Of a DNA stretch of 54,814 nt, positions 31,704 through 40,229 are shown piece by piece (the stretch's first letter is position 1; every line of letters starts with the position of its first letter). A program made the position numbers and the translations under genes. Below the pieces are notes generated by a model, which did no database searches, had not been told where the DNA came from, and saw nothing but the letters and a program-made list of their open reading frames with translations. Source of the stretch: Chloroflexota bacterium (GTDB lineage Bacteria > Chloroflexota > UBA6077 > CF-72); NCBI GenBank assembly GCA_019247515.1, contig JAFAOS010000089.1:1-54814 (forward strand), read 5' to 3'.

Positions 31704-33617
31704 GTGTTGACGCGGATCCTGGCCCTGCCTGGAGGTCGCCACGATGTTGGCTCCAGCCCGGCGCGCGGTACGGACCTGACGGGCGACGCGACCACGGTTG
31801 GGGCGCAGACATCTTCATGGTGGGGGGCCGCGGCCGCTCGGTCGCGGCAGTCCGTGTGGGTGCGGGCCTCGGGCGTGTGCCTCGCCGCCACGGGTCTTGC
31901 CGCGCTCGGCTGGGCGGCGGGGTTTGGCTACCTGGCGGTCTTGCGCCACCTCGCTTTTGGCTCACACGCCGAGGATCTCGGCTTCACCGACCAGGTCATC
32001 TGGAACTTCCTCCGCGGTCAGTGGTTTCGGATGAGCATCTACTCGGGCGCCGCCGCCTGGAACACGGAGCTCGACCTGAGCCGTGTCCTGCGCCCCGATT
32101 CGCTGCTGGCCTTCCACTTCGAGCCCATGCTGCTGCTGTTCGTGCCCGTGTACGCACTGGGGGGCGGGGCAGTCGCCCTCCTTGTCGTCCAGTCCGTCGC
32201 GGTGGCCACGGGTGCGCTGCCGGCCTACCGTCTCGGCGAGCACTTCACCCGCCGGGCGTGGTGCGGACTGATCGTCGCCGCCGCCTATTTGCTGAGCCCG
32301 TTCGCTCAGTGGGCGGTGCTCGCCGACTTTCACACCTCGACACTGGCCGCTCCGCTGCTGTTGCTGAGCCTGGAGCGCCTGTTGGTCGCCCGCAAGCCGA
32401 TTCAGTCCTTACTGGCGGCGACGCTGGCTGCCAGCGCCCGCGAGGATGTCGGCCCCGTGCTGGCAGTCGTCGGAATCACGCTCCTGGTGACGTTCAGACC
32501 CCGGCGAGTTGGCGCGCTATTCGTCGCCCTGGGCTTGAGCTGGACGGTCGTGTCGCTGGCCGAAATCCACGCGTACAGCGGCGGCGTCTCACCTTTCGAC
32601 GTCCGCTACGGCGCCACCTTCGGCGCAGGGCCGGCGAGCATCGCACTCGCGTTGAGCCGACCCGAGGTCGTGGTCTATGCGCGTACCCTTCTTCTCAGCG
32701 GCGGCTGGCTTGGGCTGCTGGCGCCGCTGAGCCTGCTGCCGGCGCTGCCCAGCCTGGCGCTGAACGTGTTTTCGACCTCGCCCTGGATGGCGGCAGGCAA
32801 GGCCCACTACTCGGGTCTGGTCCTGCCCTTCGTCGTGCTGGCCGTCGCCATCGCCCTGAAGCGGTTCAACACGCGACCCAGGCTCCAGGTTGCGCTGGGT
32901 GCCGGACTCATGCTCACGTGTGGTCTCGGCTACTTCGCGGAAGGCGCGGGACCGCTGGCTGCCAACTACGCACCCGCGCTGCTCACGGCCCACGCTCTGG
33001 CGGCGCAGCGCCTCGCCGACTCCGTGCCCGGCGACGCGGCCATCAGCGCCTCCACTTCGCTGGTGCCGCACCTCGCCCACCGCGCCCGCGTGTACGTCTT
33101 CCCCGCCGTGCAGGATGCCGATTACGTCTTTGTCGACTTGCAGGCCAGTCCCGCGCCGACCAGCGCGAGCGACGTGTACCTGCGCGTCCAGTCGCTGCTG
33201 CGCAGCGGCGTCTGGCGGGTCGATAGCGACGCTGACGGTCTGCTCCTCCTCGGACGTGCCACGGGTTCACCAGCGCCGCCTGCATTGCCGAGTCCTTCGA
33301 GCACGGCGCCGATGCGCCACCCCCCAACCCTGCTCGCCGCGAACCTGGCCCCCAGCCCGGACGGGGCCGTGGACGTCGACGGGCCGCGCTGGACGCTGCG
33401 TACGACCTGGCAAACAGACCAACCCCTGCCACCCGGCGCCCACGTGGACTTCTCGGTGAACCTGGACAGCGGCGAACAACTGCACATCTGGGACGTCGCG
33501 CTGCTGTGGTGGAGCCCGCCAGAAACCTGGCCGACGGATCAGCCCGTGACCGTGGACGTGCCCAACATCCCGCTGCACGGCTTCAAGTCATGGTCGGCGA
33601 CCTGGAGCGCTCCATAA
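31704..33617 (+). CDS. DUF2079 polytopic membrane protein
   Basis: Up to 637 residues with around ten hydrophobic helices between 55 and 440, followed by a soluble C-terminal region. LRHLAFGSHAEDLGFTDQVI and WN near 85-105 is the DUF2079 opening (aromatic D.G...Q..W), and HFEPMLLLFVPVYAL with LADFHTSTLAAPLLLL are also family features. Related GT-C-type proteins use lipid-linked sugars at the outer face of the membrane. The first 45 residues are unconserved, so the real start may be the GTG near 31857 or another downstream codon. The C-terminal 120 residues are a beta-rich extension. Enzymatic role is inferred only. Confidence 0.82.
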   Translation: MLTRILALPGGRHDVGSSPARGTDLTGDATTVGAQTSSWWGAAAARSRQSVWVRASGVCLAATGLAALGWAAGFGYLAVLRHLAFGSHAEDLGFTDQVIWNFLRGQWFRMSIYSGAAAWNTELDLSRVLRPDSLLAFHFEPMLLLFVPVYALGGGAVALLVVQSVAVATGALPAYRLGEHFTRRAWCGLIVAAAYLLSPFAQWAVLADFHTSTLAAPLLLLSLERLLVARKPIQSLLAATLAASAREDVGPVLAVVGITLLVTFRPRRVGALFVALGLSWTVVSLAEIHAYSGGVSPFDVRYGATFGAGPASIALALSRPEVVVYARTLLLSGGWLGLLAPLSLLPALPSLALNVFSTSPWMAAGKAHYSGLVLPFVVLAVAIALKRFNTRPRLQVALGAGLMLTCGLGYFAEGAGPLAANYAPALLTAHALAAQRLADSVPGDAAISASTSLVPHLAHRARVYVFPAVQDADYVFVDLQASPAPTSASDVYLRVQSLLRSGVWRVDSDADGLLLLGRATGSPAPPALPSPSSTAPMRHPPTLLAANLAPSPDGAVDVDGPRWTLRTTWQTDQPLPPGAHVDFSVNLDSGEQLHIWDVALLWWSPPETWPTDQPVTVDVPNIPLHGFKSWSATWSAP

Positions 33618-33678
33618 GAGCCCGAGCGCATCGAGGAGTAGCTGCCCCAGCCCGACGGTAACTCCAGCCGGGACATCG

Positions 33679-34263
33679 TCACCGCGAACGCTGGCTGACG
33701 TTCTCCCTGGGCTTGCCCGCCGCCAACCACTGGCGGGCGGTGACCGCATACAGCGCCACGTCGTCGGCGCGATTCATGAACTGCAAGCCCCGCGGCAGGA
33801 TGCCCTCGAACGTGAAGCCGAGCCGTTCAGCCACCGCCCGACTGCGCTCGTTGCCGACGCTGGTCCGCAGATCGACTTTCGAGAGTCCCAGCTCGTCGAA
33901 AACACTCGAGATCAGCGCCCGCGACGACCGTGACGTGTAGCCGCGCCCTTCGTACTCCTCATCGATCCAGTAGCCGATATCGCCCGAACCAAGCTGCGGA
34001 TTGATGCGCATCCCGCAGCGTCCGATGAACCTGCGCCCGCCGTCGACGGTAATAATCGTGGAGATCTGCCGGCCGCGGGCGAAGTCGTCGAGCGCGGCGC
34101 GGATGTAGGCCCGCGTGCTTTCGAGTGTGGCCGGATGCTCCGCCCAGGGTTCCCAGCGTGCCAACCTGGCCTGGTTGCGCACGATGAGATCGGTCATCAC
34201 CCGCGCGTGGCGATCCTCCGCGAGCACCAGGGTGATTTCGTCGTCGACGGGAAGTTCAAACAC
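33679..34263 (-). CDS. RimJ/RimL-type GNAT N-acetyltransferase
   Basis: 194 residues. It has LVRNQARLARWEPWAE-like N-terminal helix (IVRNQARLARWEPW), the central strand RFIGRCGMRINPQLGSGDIG, YWIDEEYEGRGYTSRSSRAL where the pyrophosphate-binding RGYTS replaces the usual Q/RxxGxG/A, and VGNERSRAVAERLGFTFEG. Similar proteins acetylate ribosomal-protein N-termini or small amines. The RGYTS loop is typical of the RimJ subfamily. Solitary gene, convergent with the DUF2079 gene. Confidence 0.92.
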   Translation of the reverse strand: MFELPVDDEITLVLAEDRHARVMTDLIVRNQARLARWEPWAEHPATLESTRAYIRAALDDFARGRQISTIITVDGGRRFIGRCGMRINPQLGSGDIGYWIDEEYEGRGYTSRSSRALISSVFDELGLSKVDLRTSVGNERSRAVAERLGFTFEGILPRGLQFMNRADDVALYAVTARQWLAAGKPRENVSQRSR

Positions 34264-34603
34264 ACCGTAAGCATAGTTGGCAGGTCGCGCGGCAACCGCG
34301 GGTGGGGAGGTGGCATTGGGACCGCGGCGCCGCCGACCTGCTGCTCAAGATAACCGCGGTGTGCAGCTATGCGCCTTGGGCAGTCCCACCAAAACGCGCG
34401 GCGTGTTTTCGTCGCGACTGCCGAGGTGGCGGGCACGAAGCGAGGGCAAGAGACACTAGCGCCCCCAAAACGGGCACGTGCTCGCACGTGTCGCCCCAAC
34501 GCTCGCACCGCGACGCGTTCGTCGCGGCGCGCGCCTTTCGAAGCGCTAGTGTTCCGCCCTCGAAGTTCTGTTCAGTGCAAGTCGCGTGCCGAGACGTCCC
34601 CGC
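34264..34603. other. Gap without recognisable gene
   Basis: Between the GNAT and MBL-fold genes. Frames through it are short, Arg-rich and unlike known proteins. One imperfect GCACGTG repetition occurs around 34479-34498. The promoter for the GNAT gene should be at the left edge. I see nothing else. Confidence 0.6.
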
Positions 34604-35647
34604 TCAGGCAGGTTCGGCGACCTGGTACGTGAAGCCAGCTTCGCCGTACGCCTTCTCGACCTTGCCGCGCGAATGGAGCAGCTCGATGTGCGCCAGGGCC
34701 TCGGTCACCGCCATGCGGCGTTCGAAACCGGACAGGTCGTCCCACGTGCGTCGCCGGCTCCAGATCATGCGCGAGGCGATCTCGTAGCCGCTCAGGGCGT
34801 GGCGCGGTTCCGCGCTGAGCAAGCCCACGATCTCGTCGAGCCGCCGTTGATGGTGCGCCAGCAGCTCCCCCGTTCGCTCGGGCAGGCCTTTGAATGGCTC
34901 GCCGTGGCCGGGCAGCACCAGCTCGGCCTCCAGGCGGCCGATCAGCCGCAGCGAATCCATGTAGTCGGCCAGCGGATTGCTCGCCGCGCGCACGTGCAGG
35001 CCCACGGAAGGGGTGATGTGCGGCAGTACGTGGTCGCCCGACAGCAGCACCTTGTGCCCGGCGTCGTACAGGCAGACGTGGCCAGCCGAGTGGCCCGGCG
35101 TCCAGAGGACGCGAAAGGCGAACCGGCCGCAGGTGATCTCCTCGCCGCCGTCCAGCGTCCGATCCGGAAAGGCAATCCTGACCCGGTCGAGAATGCCCAT
35201 GCTGCCGAAGTTCAGCCGATCCAGCTCGGCGGCGGGCGTGCCGTTGAGCCGCAGCCACTCGTGCATCTCGCCGAGCAGTTCGTCGGCGTCGACATAGCGC
35301 GATTCGATGTACAGGCGTTCGAGCCGGTGGAAGCTCAGCTCGGCTTTGCTCATCTCGCGCAGCCGCCCGGCCAGCCCGTAATGGTCCGGATGGATGTGGG
35401 TGATGAGCAGGTGGCGCACGTCGCCGATCGGAATATCCAGGAAGCGCAGGTGGCCCTGGAGGGTCTCCAGCGTGTCGGCGGTGTCCCATCCGCAGTCGAC
35501 CAGCAGATAACCGTCGTCGGCGCGCACGAGGTAAGTGTTGACATGGCCGAGCGGACTGTCGCGCAGCGGCAACGGCAGCCGCCACACACCTGGCAAGAGC
35601 TCAGCTCGTTCCGGGAGCGTCTCCGCGCGCGTCGTGTTCTGGGTCAC
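34604..35647 (-). CDS. MBL-fold metallohydrolase (LACTB2/glyoxalase II-like)
   Basis: 347 residues. The metal-binding HxHxDH is THIHPDHYG near 84-92, followed by TPGHSAGHVCLYD, LLSGDHVLPHITPSVGLH (second Asp and His) and VLPGHGEPF. The C-terminal 90 residues form a winged-helix-like domain (ALAHIELLHSRGKVEKA), as in LACTB2-type nucleases or hydrolases. Two metals and hydrolysis of an ester, thioester or phosphodiester are expected. It begins 47 bp inside the end of the SPOUT methyltransferase gene, so the pair is cotranscribed. A link between an RNA methyltransferase and an MBL/winged-helix protein would be consistent with RNA metabolism, but this is inference. Confidence 0.9.
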   Translation of the reverse strand: MTQNTTRAETLPERAELLPGVWRLPLPLRDSPLGHVNTYLVRADDGYLLVDCGWDTADTLETLQGHLRFLDIPIGDVRHLLITHIHPDHYGLAGRLREMSKAELSFHRLERLYIESRYVDADELLGEMHEWLRLNGTPAAELDRLNFGSMGILDRVRIAFPDRTLDGGEEITCGRFAFRVLWTPGHSAGHVCLYDAGHKVLLSGDHVLPHITPSVGLHVRAASNPLADYMDSLRLIGRLEAELVLPGHGEPFKGLPERTGELLAHHQRRLDEIVGLLSAEPRHALSGYEIASRMIWSRRRTWDDLSGFERRMAVTEALAHIELLHSRGKVEKAYGEAGFTYQVAEPA

Positions 35648-36584
35648 CCCTCTCAGCGTAGCCGACAGGCCCCATCTCGGAGATCACGCCTTTGCGTTTC
35701 AGGAACTTGCGCACCTCGATGAACGCCGCGCGCATCAGCGAGGCCTCGCGCACGTCCAGCCGCGCTCGGAAGAGTGCCACGCGCAGCGACCGCATCGTGC
35801 TCGCCCGCGAACGCTGGCTCAGGAATTCGATGGCGTCCAGCGCCCGCTCGAGATCGGCGAACAGGTCCTCGAGCAAGCGCGCTGGCGCGGGTGGCGCGGG
35901 TCGATGGGGTGGGCGATAGGTCTGCTCCAGACCACCCGAGCGCTGGAACAGCTGATACAGCACCAGGAGCGCCGCCTGGGCCAGGTTGAGGGATGGATAG
36001 GCCGGGTTGGTGGGAATCGTCGTGACCGCGTGACAGAAATCGAGCGTCGTGTTGCTGAGGCCGTAGTCTTCACGGCCGAAAACGAGCGCCACGTGCTGGC
36101 CGTCGCGCGCCGCCGACGCCACGGATTCGAGAGCCGCCTCGAAACTCAGTTCGTTCCGCGCGACCCGATGGTGGCGGCCAGAAAAAGCCAGCACGTAGTG
36201 GCGATCGGCCACCGCCGCCTCGAGCGAGTCGAACTGGGCGGCGGCGTCCACGATGTGCTGGGTGTAGTGCGCGATTCCGGCGATCTGCCACGGGTCGAAG
36301 TTCACCGGCCGCACCAGGCGCAGCTCGAGGAACCCCGTGTTGGCCATGACCCGCACGACTCCACCAATGTTGACCGCGTCGGTGGTTTCGACGAGCACGA
36401 CGGCAACGCGTGCGAACCAGTCCGGCGGCTGCCAGGTGTCGTCGGAGGCCAGGAATGCCAGCGCTTCGTCGCGGCGGCTGACGGGGTCTTCTGACTTGCG
36501 ACGGACGAAGCGTGACGGCCGGTCAATCTGCGACAAACGCGGCAATTGAAACACGCGCTGCCACGGGCATACCCTCCCCGCCAC
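35601..36584 (-). CDS. SPOUT-class RNA methyltransferase, TrmJ/TrmH-like
   Basis: 327 residues. The SPOUT trefoil-knot motifs are VAVVLVETTDAVNIGGVVRV (motif 1, about 60-80), HVALVFGREDYGLSN (motif 2) and PTNPAYPSLNLAQAALLVLY (motif 3), closest in arrangement to TrmJ, which 2'-O-methylates position 32 of tRNA with SAM. The C-terminal extension after about 225 (Arg- and Pro-rich, then helical) resembles TrmJ's. The first 45 residues are unconserved, so the GTG start is uncertain. It overlaps the MBL-fold gene at its 3' end and its 5' end touches a divergent zinc-ribbon gene. Confidence 0.88.
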   Translation of the reverse strand: MAGRVCPWQRVFQLPRLSQIDRPSRFVRRKSEDPVSRRDEALAFLASDDTWQPPDWFARVAVVLVETTDAVNIGGVVRVMANTGFLELRLVRPVNFDPWQIAGIAHYTQHIVDAAAQFDSLEAAVADRHYVLAFSGRHHRVARNELSFEAALESVASAARDGQHVALVFGREDYGLSNTTLDFCHAVTTIPTNPAYPSLNLAQAALLVLYQLFQRSGGLEQTYRPPHRPAPPAPARLLEDLFADLERALDAIEFLSQRSRASTMRSLRVALFRARLDVREASLMRAAFIEVRKFLKRKGVISEMGPVGYAERGDPEHDARGDAPGTS

Positions 36585-36839
36585 ATGGTCTACCCGCGCG
36601 CGTGTCCCAGCTGCGGCCGCAACGAGCCGTCGCCCGAGCAGCTTTACAGCACCCGAGCAGCCGTGGATGGCGGCACGCCCTCACACTGGCGCCCTGAACA
36701 ACCTGGCCGGATTCTCGACCTGCGCTGCGGCGCCTGCTGGGCGCTGTTTCGCTGGGACTACTTCGGCTCGCGCTTGCTCGAGATCATCAAAGACGGCGAC
36801 CCCGAGTCGGTGCCCGGCGCGTTCAGGACCGAGGACTAG
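36585..36839 (+). CDS. Small zinc-ribbon-like protein
   Basis: 84 residues. CPSCGRNE near 7-14 and LRCGACWALF near 47-56 provide two CxxC knuckles, with Trp, Tyr and Phe between, suggesting a compact treble-clef or rubredoxin-like zinc ribbon. I do not recognise a named family. The ATG is immediately beside the divergent SPOUT methyltransferase gene; the 3' end overlaps the convergent CBS gene by 17 bp. A frame extension upstream exists, but the CxxC region begins right after this ATG. Confidence 0.65.
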   Translation: MVYPRACPSCGRNEPSPEQLYSTRAAVDGGTPSHWRPEQPGRILDLRCGACWALFRWDYFGSRLLEIIKDGDPESVPGAFRTED

Positions 36840-37563
36840 CCCCCGGCACCCGGCGGCTGGCCCACACGAGCACGTCGTGGCGGGTGACGATGCCGACCAG
36901 ACGGCCGCTGGCGTCGACAACCGGCACGCGCCGGATGCGTTGCTGGGTCAACAAGTCGGCCACCTGCTCGAGGCTTGTCGTTTCGGCAACCGTCAGTGCG
37001 GGCGAAGTCATCACCTCGCCTACCGTTGAGCCGGTCTTGCCGATCAGATCGGCCTCGCTGACCACGCCCGCGACCCGGCCGCCATCGCACACCGGCAAGC
37101 CACTGACCTCATGGAAGGTCAGCAAGCGCGCGGCCTCGTCGACACTGTCGCTCGGCGTGACGCTCACCACGCTGGTGGTCATCACGTCGCGGGCGGTCGC
37201 CGCCGCGCCGTGCAGCGCCTCGGCTCCCCCGAACGTCTCGCCGCCGGCCGGCCGTGCGCTCACACTCGAGAGGCCGTCGGCCGGGCTGGCTTCACGGCGA
37301 TCGAACAATTCGGCCGGCTCGTCCTCGTAAAAAGCGCCGACCGCGCCATCATGGATCTCGAAGGTGAGCACCCGTCCGGTTTCCAGACGTAGCGAGCCGC
37401 GCAGGATCGAGGCGGCTTCCACCGCACGCATTTCGGGCGTGCCAGCCGGCAGGACCACGACGATTTCACCGCCGCGCACCGAGAGCGCCAGGCCCTCCTC
37501 GTCCCCGGTGTCACTGACTCCGCCCTCTCCCAGAAAGGCAGCCTCGATATTGACGCGGCGCAT
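36823..37563 (-). CDS. CBS-domain pair protein
   Basis: 246 residues. The N-terminal half (1-110) is not recognised: mixed alpha/beta, acidic. From about 125 come two CBS motifs: ARDVMTTSVVSVTPSDSVDE, VSGLPVCDGGRVAGVVSEAD and then VGEVMTSPALTVAETTSLEQ, RRVPVVDASGRLVGIVTRHD. Such Bateman modules bind adenosine nucleotides and regulate enzymes or transport. Its ATG shares two bases with the ATG of the divergent membrane protein gene (CATG), so there is no intergenic space at the 5' side. Confidence 0.9.
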   Translation of the reverse strand: MRRVNIEAAFLGEGGVSDTGDEEGLALSVRGGEIVVVLPAGTPEMRAVEAASILRGSLRLETGRVLTFEIHDGAVGAFYEDEPAELFDRREASPADGLSSVSARPAGGETFGGAEALHGAAATARDVMTTSVVSVTPSDSVDEAARLLTFHEVSGLPVCDGGRVAGVVSEADLIGKTGSTVGEVMTSPALTVAETTSLEQVADLLTQQRIRRVPVVDASGRLVGIVTRHDVLVWASRRVPGASPRS

Positions 37564-39031
37564 GCTGGATCAGATCCTCCCGACGACAGTATGGCCGATT
37601 GGCTTGCTGCTCGCTTGCCTCGTGCTGGAGGCCGGCGTGCTGCGCGTCGGCGTCGACGACCTGGACGAGGGCTACTTCGTCCAGCAGGGCGCGCGCGTGC
37701 TGCATGGTCAGGTGCCCTACGTCGACTTTCTCACGCTGTATACGCCTGGACTCGCCTATGTGCATGCGGGGCTCTTCGCCCTGCTGGGCGGGCCGTCGAT
37801 CGTCGCCGCGCGCGCGCTCAGCCTGGTCGCGCGCGGCGGCGTCGCCCTGCTGCTGTTCGCGCTGACTCGGCCACTGGTGCGCAACGCGTGGTGGGCGGCC
37901 GCGCCTGGACTGCTGCTGGTGATTGGACTCGACGACGCGCCGGTGCGCTGGGAGCCTCACCCTGGCTGGCTCAGCACGCTGTTCGCGGTGCTGGCGGTGT
38001 GGTGCGTCGCGCAGCGGCCCTCCAACCGCTGGCTACTGGCCGCCGGCGCGGCCGCCGGGCTGACGTACGTGTTCAAACAAAACACCGGGGTGCTGGTGCT
38101 CGCGGCGATCGTCGCCTGGTGCTGGTACGCGCGGAAAACCGCAGCGGTCGTGTCGGATCACGGCCGGTCCGGCGCGGTCGCCGTGTCGGATCACCGACGG
38201 TTTGGCGCGGCCGCGCGGTGCCTCTTGCCGGTCCTGGCGTTCGTCGCCGTCACGCTGGTGTGGCTCATCCCGCTGGTCAGCCGTCTCGGTGGCGACTTCG
38301 GCGCTCTCGGCGTCCTCGTCGGCGCCGTGAACGAGGCCAGCCTGTTCTCCCCGCCCGAGCCGACCATCCTCATCCCCCTGGGCGCGATCGTCGGCGGGGC
38401 GTGGCTGCTGCGGCGCGATTCGCATCCCCACCTGCGCTGGTACCTGCTCGCCGGCCTCGCCCTGTTCGCCACCGAGTTCCCGCGCATGGACAGCCTGCAC
38501 CTGGCCTGGTCGGCGCCTTTGCTTCTGGTGGTCGGCGCGATCGCCCTGTCGCGCATGGCATGGCCCTGGGCGACCCTCGCGCTCGCCGCGAGCGTGGTCC
38601 TGGTGGCACCGACGTGGACGGGTCGCCTGGCATATCTGGCCGAGCCGCTCGCCCCGGTCGCCGACCTCGAGGCGCCGACCCAGACGGCCGCCGACCTGAA
38701 TGGCCTGGTGGCAGACATCCAGCGACGCACCCAGCCGGGTGAGCCAATCTTCGTCTACCCCACATCGCCACTGGTGTACGTGCTCGCCGATCGTCCCAAT
38801 CCAACTCAGTTGGATCACCTGAACCCCGGCGCGGCGCGGCCCGAGCAACTCGACCAGGTCGTCGACGACCTGCAACGCTCGCACACCCGGCTGATCGTCA
38901 TCTCGGACTTCTGGGAGTCGGTCTGGGGCCCGCCCGGCGCCAACGCGATGCTCGAAGACTGGCTCGCGGCCCATTACTCGCAAGTGGCGCGCGACGGCGC
39001 CTACCGAATCCTGATGGCAAGCGGCCTATAA
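37562..39031 (+). CDS. GT39/ArnT-like polytopic membrane glycosyltransferase
   Basis: 489 residues with about ten transmembrane helices. The first extracytoplasmic loop has DDLDEGYFVQQGARVLHGQV, PYVDFLTLYTPGLAYVHAGL, the acidic and aromatic signature of GT-C enzymes such as the PMT/ArnT group. The C-terminal soluble domain (about 375-489) contains EPIFVYPTSPLVYVLADRPN. It is expected to transfer a sugar from a polyprenyl carrier outside the membrane. The DUF2079 protein and GT2 enzyme 4-8 kb away may work in the same envelope pathway. The ATG overlaps the CBS gene's start; a longer frame upstream is an antisense artefact. Confidence 0.82.
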   Translation: MLDQILPTTVWPIGLLLACLVLEAGVLRVGVDDLDEGYFVQQGARVLHGQVPYVDFLTLYTPGLAYVHAGLFALLGGPSIVAARALSLVARGGVALLLFALTRPLVRNAWWAAAPGLLLVIGLDDAPVRWEPHPGWLSTLFAVLAVWCVAQRPSNRWLLAAGAAAGLTYVFKQNTGVLVLAAIVAWCWYARKTAAVVSDHGRSGAVAVSDHRRFGAAARCLLPVLAFVAVTLVWLIPLVSRLGGDFGALGVLVGAVNEASLFSPPEPTILIPLGAIVGGAWLLRRDSHPHLRWYLLAGLALFATEFPRMDSLHLAWSAPLLLVVGAIALSRMAWPWATLALAASVVLVAPTWTGRLAYLAEPLAPVADLEAPTQTAADLNGLVADIQRRTQPGEPIFVYPTSPLVYVLADRPNPTQLDHLNPGAARPEQLDQVVDDLQRSHTRLIVISDFWESVWGPPGANAMLEDWLAAHYSQVARDGAYRILMASGL

Positions 39032-39045
39032 TCGGGCTAGCACGT

Positions 39046-39555
39046 ATGTTCGGCCGTGCACTGGGCATCGATCCAGGTCTCGTGCGCACCGGCTGGGCCG
39101 TCCTCGAGCCGGTCGGATTGCGGGCGAACGTGCTCGGCCACGGACTCATCACGCCACCAACGCAGGCTCAGCTGCCCGCCCGACTGGCGTTCGGCGCGCG
39201 GCGTCTGCGCGACGTCGTGGCCGAGTGGGAGCCCGACTTCGTGGCGCTCGAGGAAGTCTTCACCGCGCCGCGCCACCCGCGAAGCGCGCTGCTGATGGCC
39301 CACATGCGGGGGGTCATCTGCCTGGTCCTGGAGGAAGCAGGTGTCCCGATCGTCTCCATGACGGCGACCACTGTCAAGCAGCGGCTCACCGCGGGCGGCC
39401 ACGCCTCGAAAGAGCAGGTCCAGCAAATGGTGCTGCGCCTCACGCGCCTGCCCAACGCGCCAGGCATGAAGCTGGACGAGACGGATGCCATTGCCCTCGC
39501 TCTGGCAGCCCTGCACGAAACGACCCACCCGCTGGCGCGGCTGGCGCGGCGCTGA
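39046..39555 (+). CDS. ruvC: Holliday junction resolvase RuvC
   Basis: 169 residues. The RNase-H-like active site is visible: ALGIDPGLVRTGWAVLE (first Asp at 9), ALEEVFTA (Glu near 68-69), and C-terminal KLDETDAIALALAALH (Asp pair). RLTAGGHASKEQVQQMVLRL is the conserved DNA-contact helix. RuvC cuts four-way junctions delivered by RuvAB. It heads a ruvC-ruvA-ruvB run with 6- and 17-bp gaps, so the three are an operon. The previous gene ends 14 bp before it, so transcription may start further upstream. Confidence 0.96.
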   Translation: MFGRALGIDPGLVRTGWAVLEPVGLRANVLGHGLITPPTQAQLPARLAFGARRLRDVVAEWEPDFVALEEVFTAPRHPRSALLMAHMRGVICLVLEEAGVPIVSMTATTVKQRLTAGGHASKEQVQQMVLRLTRLPNAPGMKLDETDAIALALAALHETTHPLARLARR

Positions 39556-39561
39556 TCGGCG

Positions 39562-40212
39562 ATGTACGCGTATCTGCGCGGCACGTACAGGGGCCATTCG
39601 AACGACAGCGACGAGGTGATCGTGCTCGAGGCCGGCGGCATCGGCTACGAAGTGATCGTGCCGCCGATCGTCGACCAGCAGCTTGCAGCCCACTACGCGC
39701 TGGAAGCCGACCTGCTGCTGTACGTCAGCGCCCAGTCGGGCCGCGATCAACCCTGGCCCGTGTTGTTCGGCTTTCTCTCAGCCGAACAGAAAGCGTTCTG
39801 GCAATTGCTGATCAGCGTGCCGCGCGTCGGTGGCCGTGTCGCCTCGCGAGCCATGACCGCGCCAGTGGAAGACATCGCCCTGGCCATCCACCAGGCCAAC
39901 CGGGCGTATCTCGACGGCCTGCCTGGCATCACCCTCGACGGCGCGGACAAAATCATCGCCAGCCTGCGCAAGAAAGTCGGACCCTTCCTGCAGCCCATGT
40001 CGCGCGTGCCCGCCGCGGCGGTGCGGCGCAGCGAGGCCGACGAGATGCGTGCCGATGCCGTCCAACTGCTGATGCAGATGGGCCTGAAGCGACCCGAAGC
40101 CCAGCGCGGCGTCGAACAACTGCTCGCCTCGCGCGAGGACATCACCAGCATCCAGGACATCATCACCGAGTACTTCAAAGCCCAGCACGCTCGCGGACAG
40201 GGCGCCGGGTAG
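39562..40212 (+). CDS. ruvA: Holliday junction branch migration subunit RuvA
   Basis: 216 residues. MYAYLRGTY opens the OB domain; GIGYEVIVPP matches the domain I signature. The helix-hairpin-helix segments are divergent (SVPRVGGRVASRAM and LPGITLDGADKIIASLRKKV). The C-terminal three-helix domain that touches RuvB (ADAVQLLMQMGLKRPEAQRG) is intact. RuvA binds junctions and loads RuvB. Position between ruvC and ruvB leaves no doubt. Confidence 0.94.
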   Translation: MYAYLRGTYRGHSNDSDEVIVLEAGGIGYEVIVPPIVDQQLAAHYALEADLLLYVSAQSGRDQPWPVLFGFLSAEQKAFWQLLISVPRVGGRVASRAMTAPVEDIALAIHQANRAYLDGLPGITLDGADKIIASLRKKVGPFLQPMSRVPAAAVRRSEADEMRADAVQLLMQMGLKRPEAQRGVEQLLASREDITSIQDIITEYFKAQHARGQGAG

Positions 40213-40229
40213 ACTCGCGGACAGTGAGC

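Noticed and set aside
31690..31790. tRNA-like sequence near the DUF2079 start (GGCTCCAGCCC resembling a T-arm)
   Set aside because: The T-loop lacks TTC, and no acceptor, D or anticodon arm can be paired around it.
39225..40229. N-terminal extension of RuvB through ruvC and ruvA
   Set aside because: The frame is open but overlaps ruvC and ruvA in another frame and has no conserved residues before the ATG at 40230.
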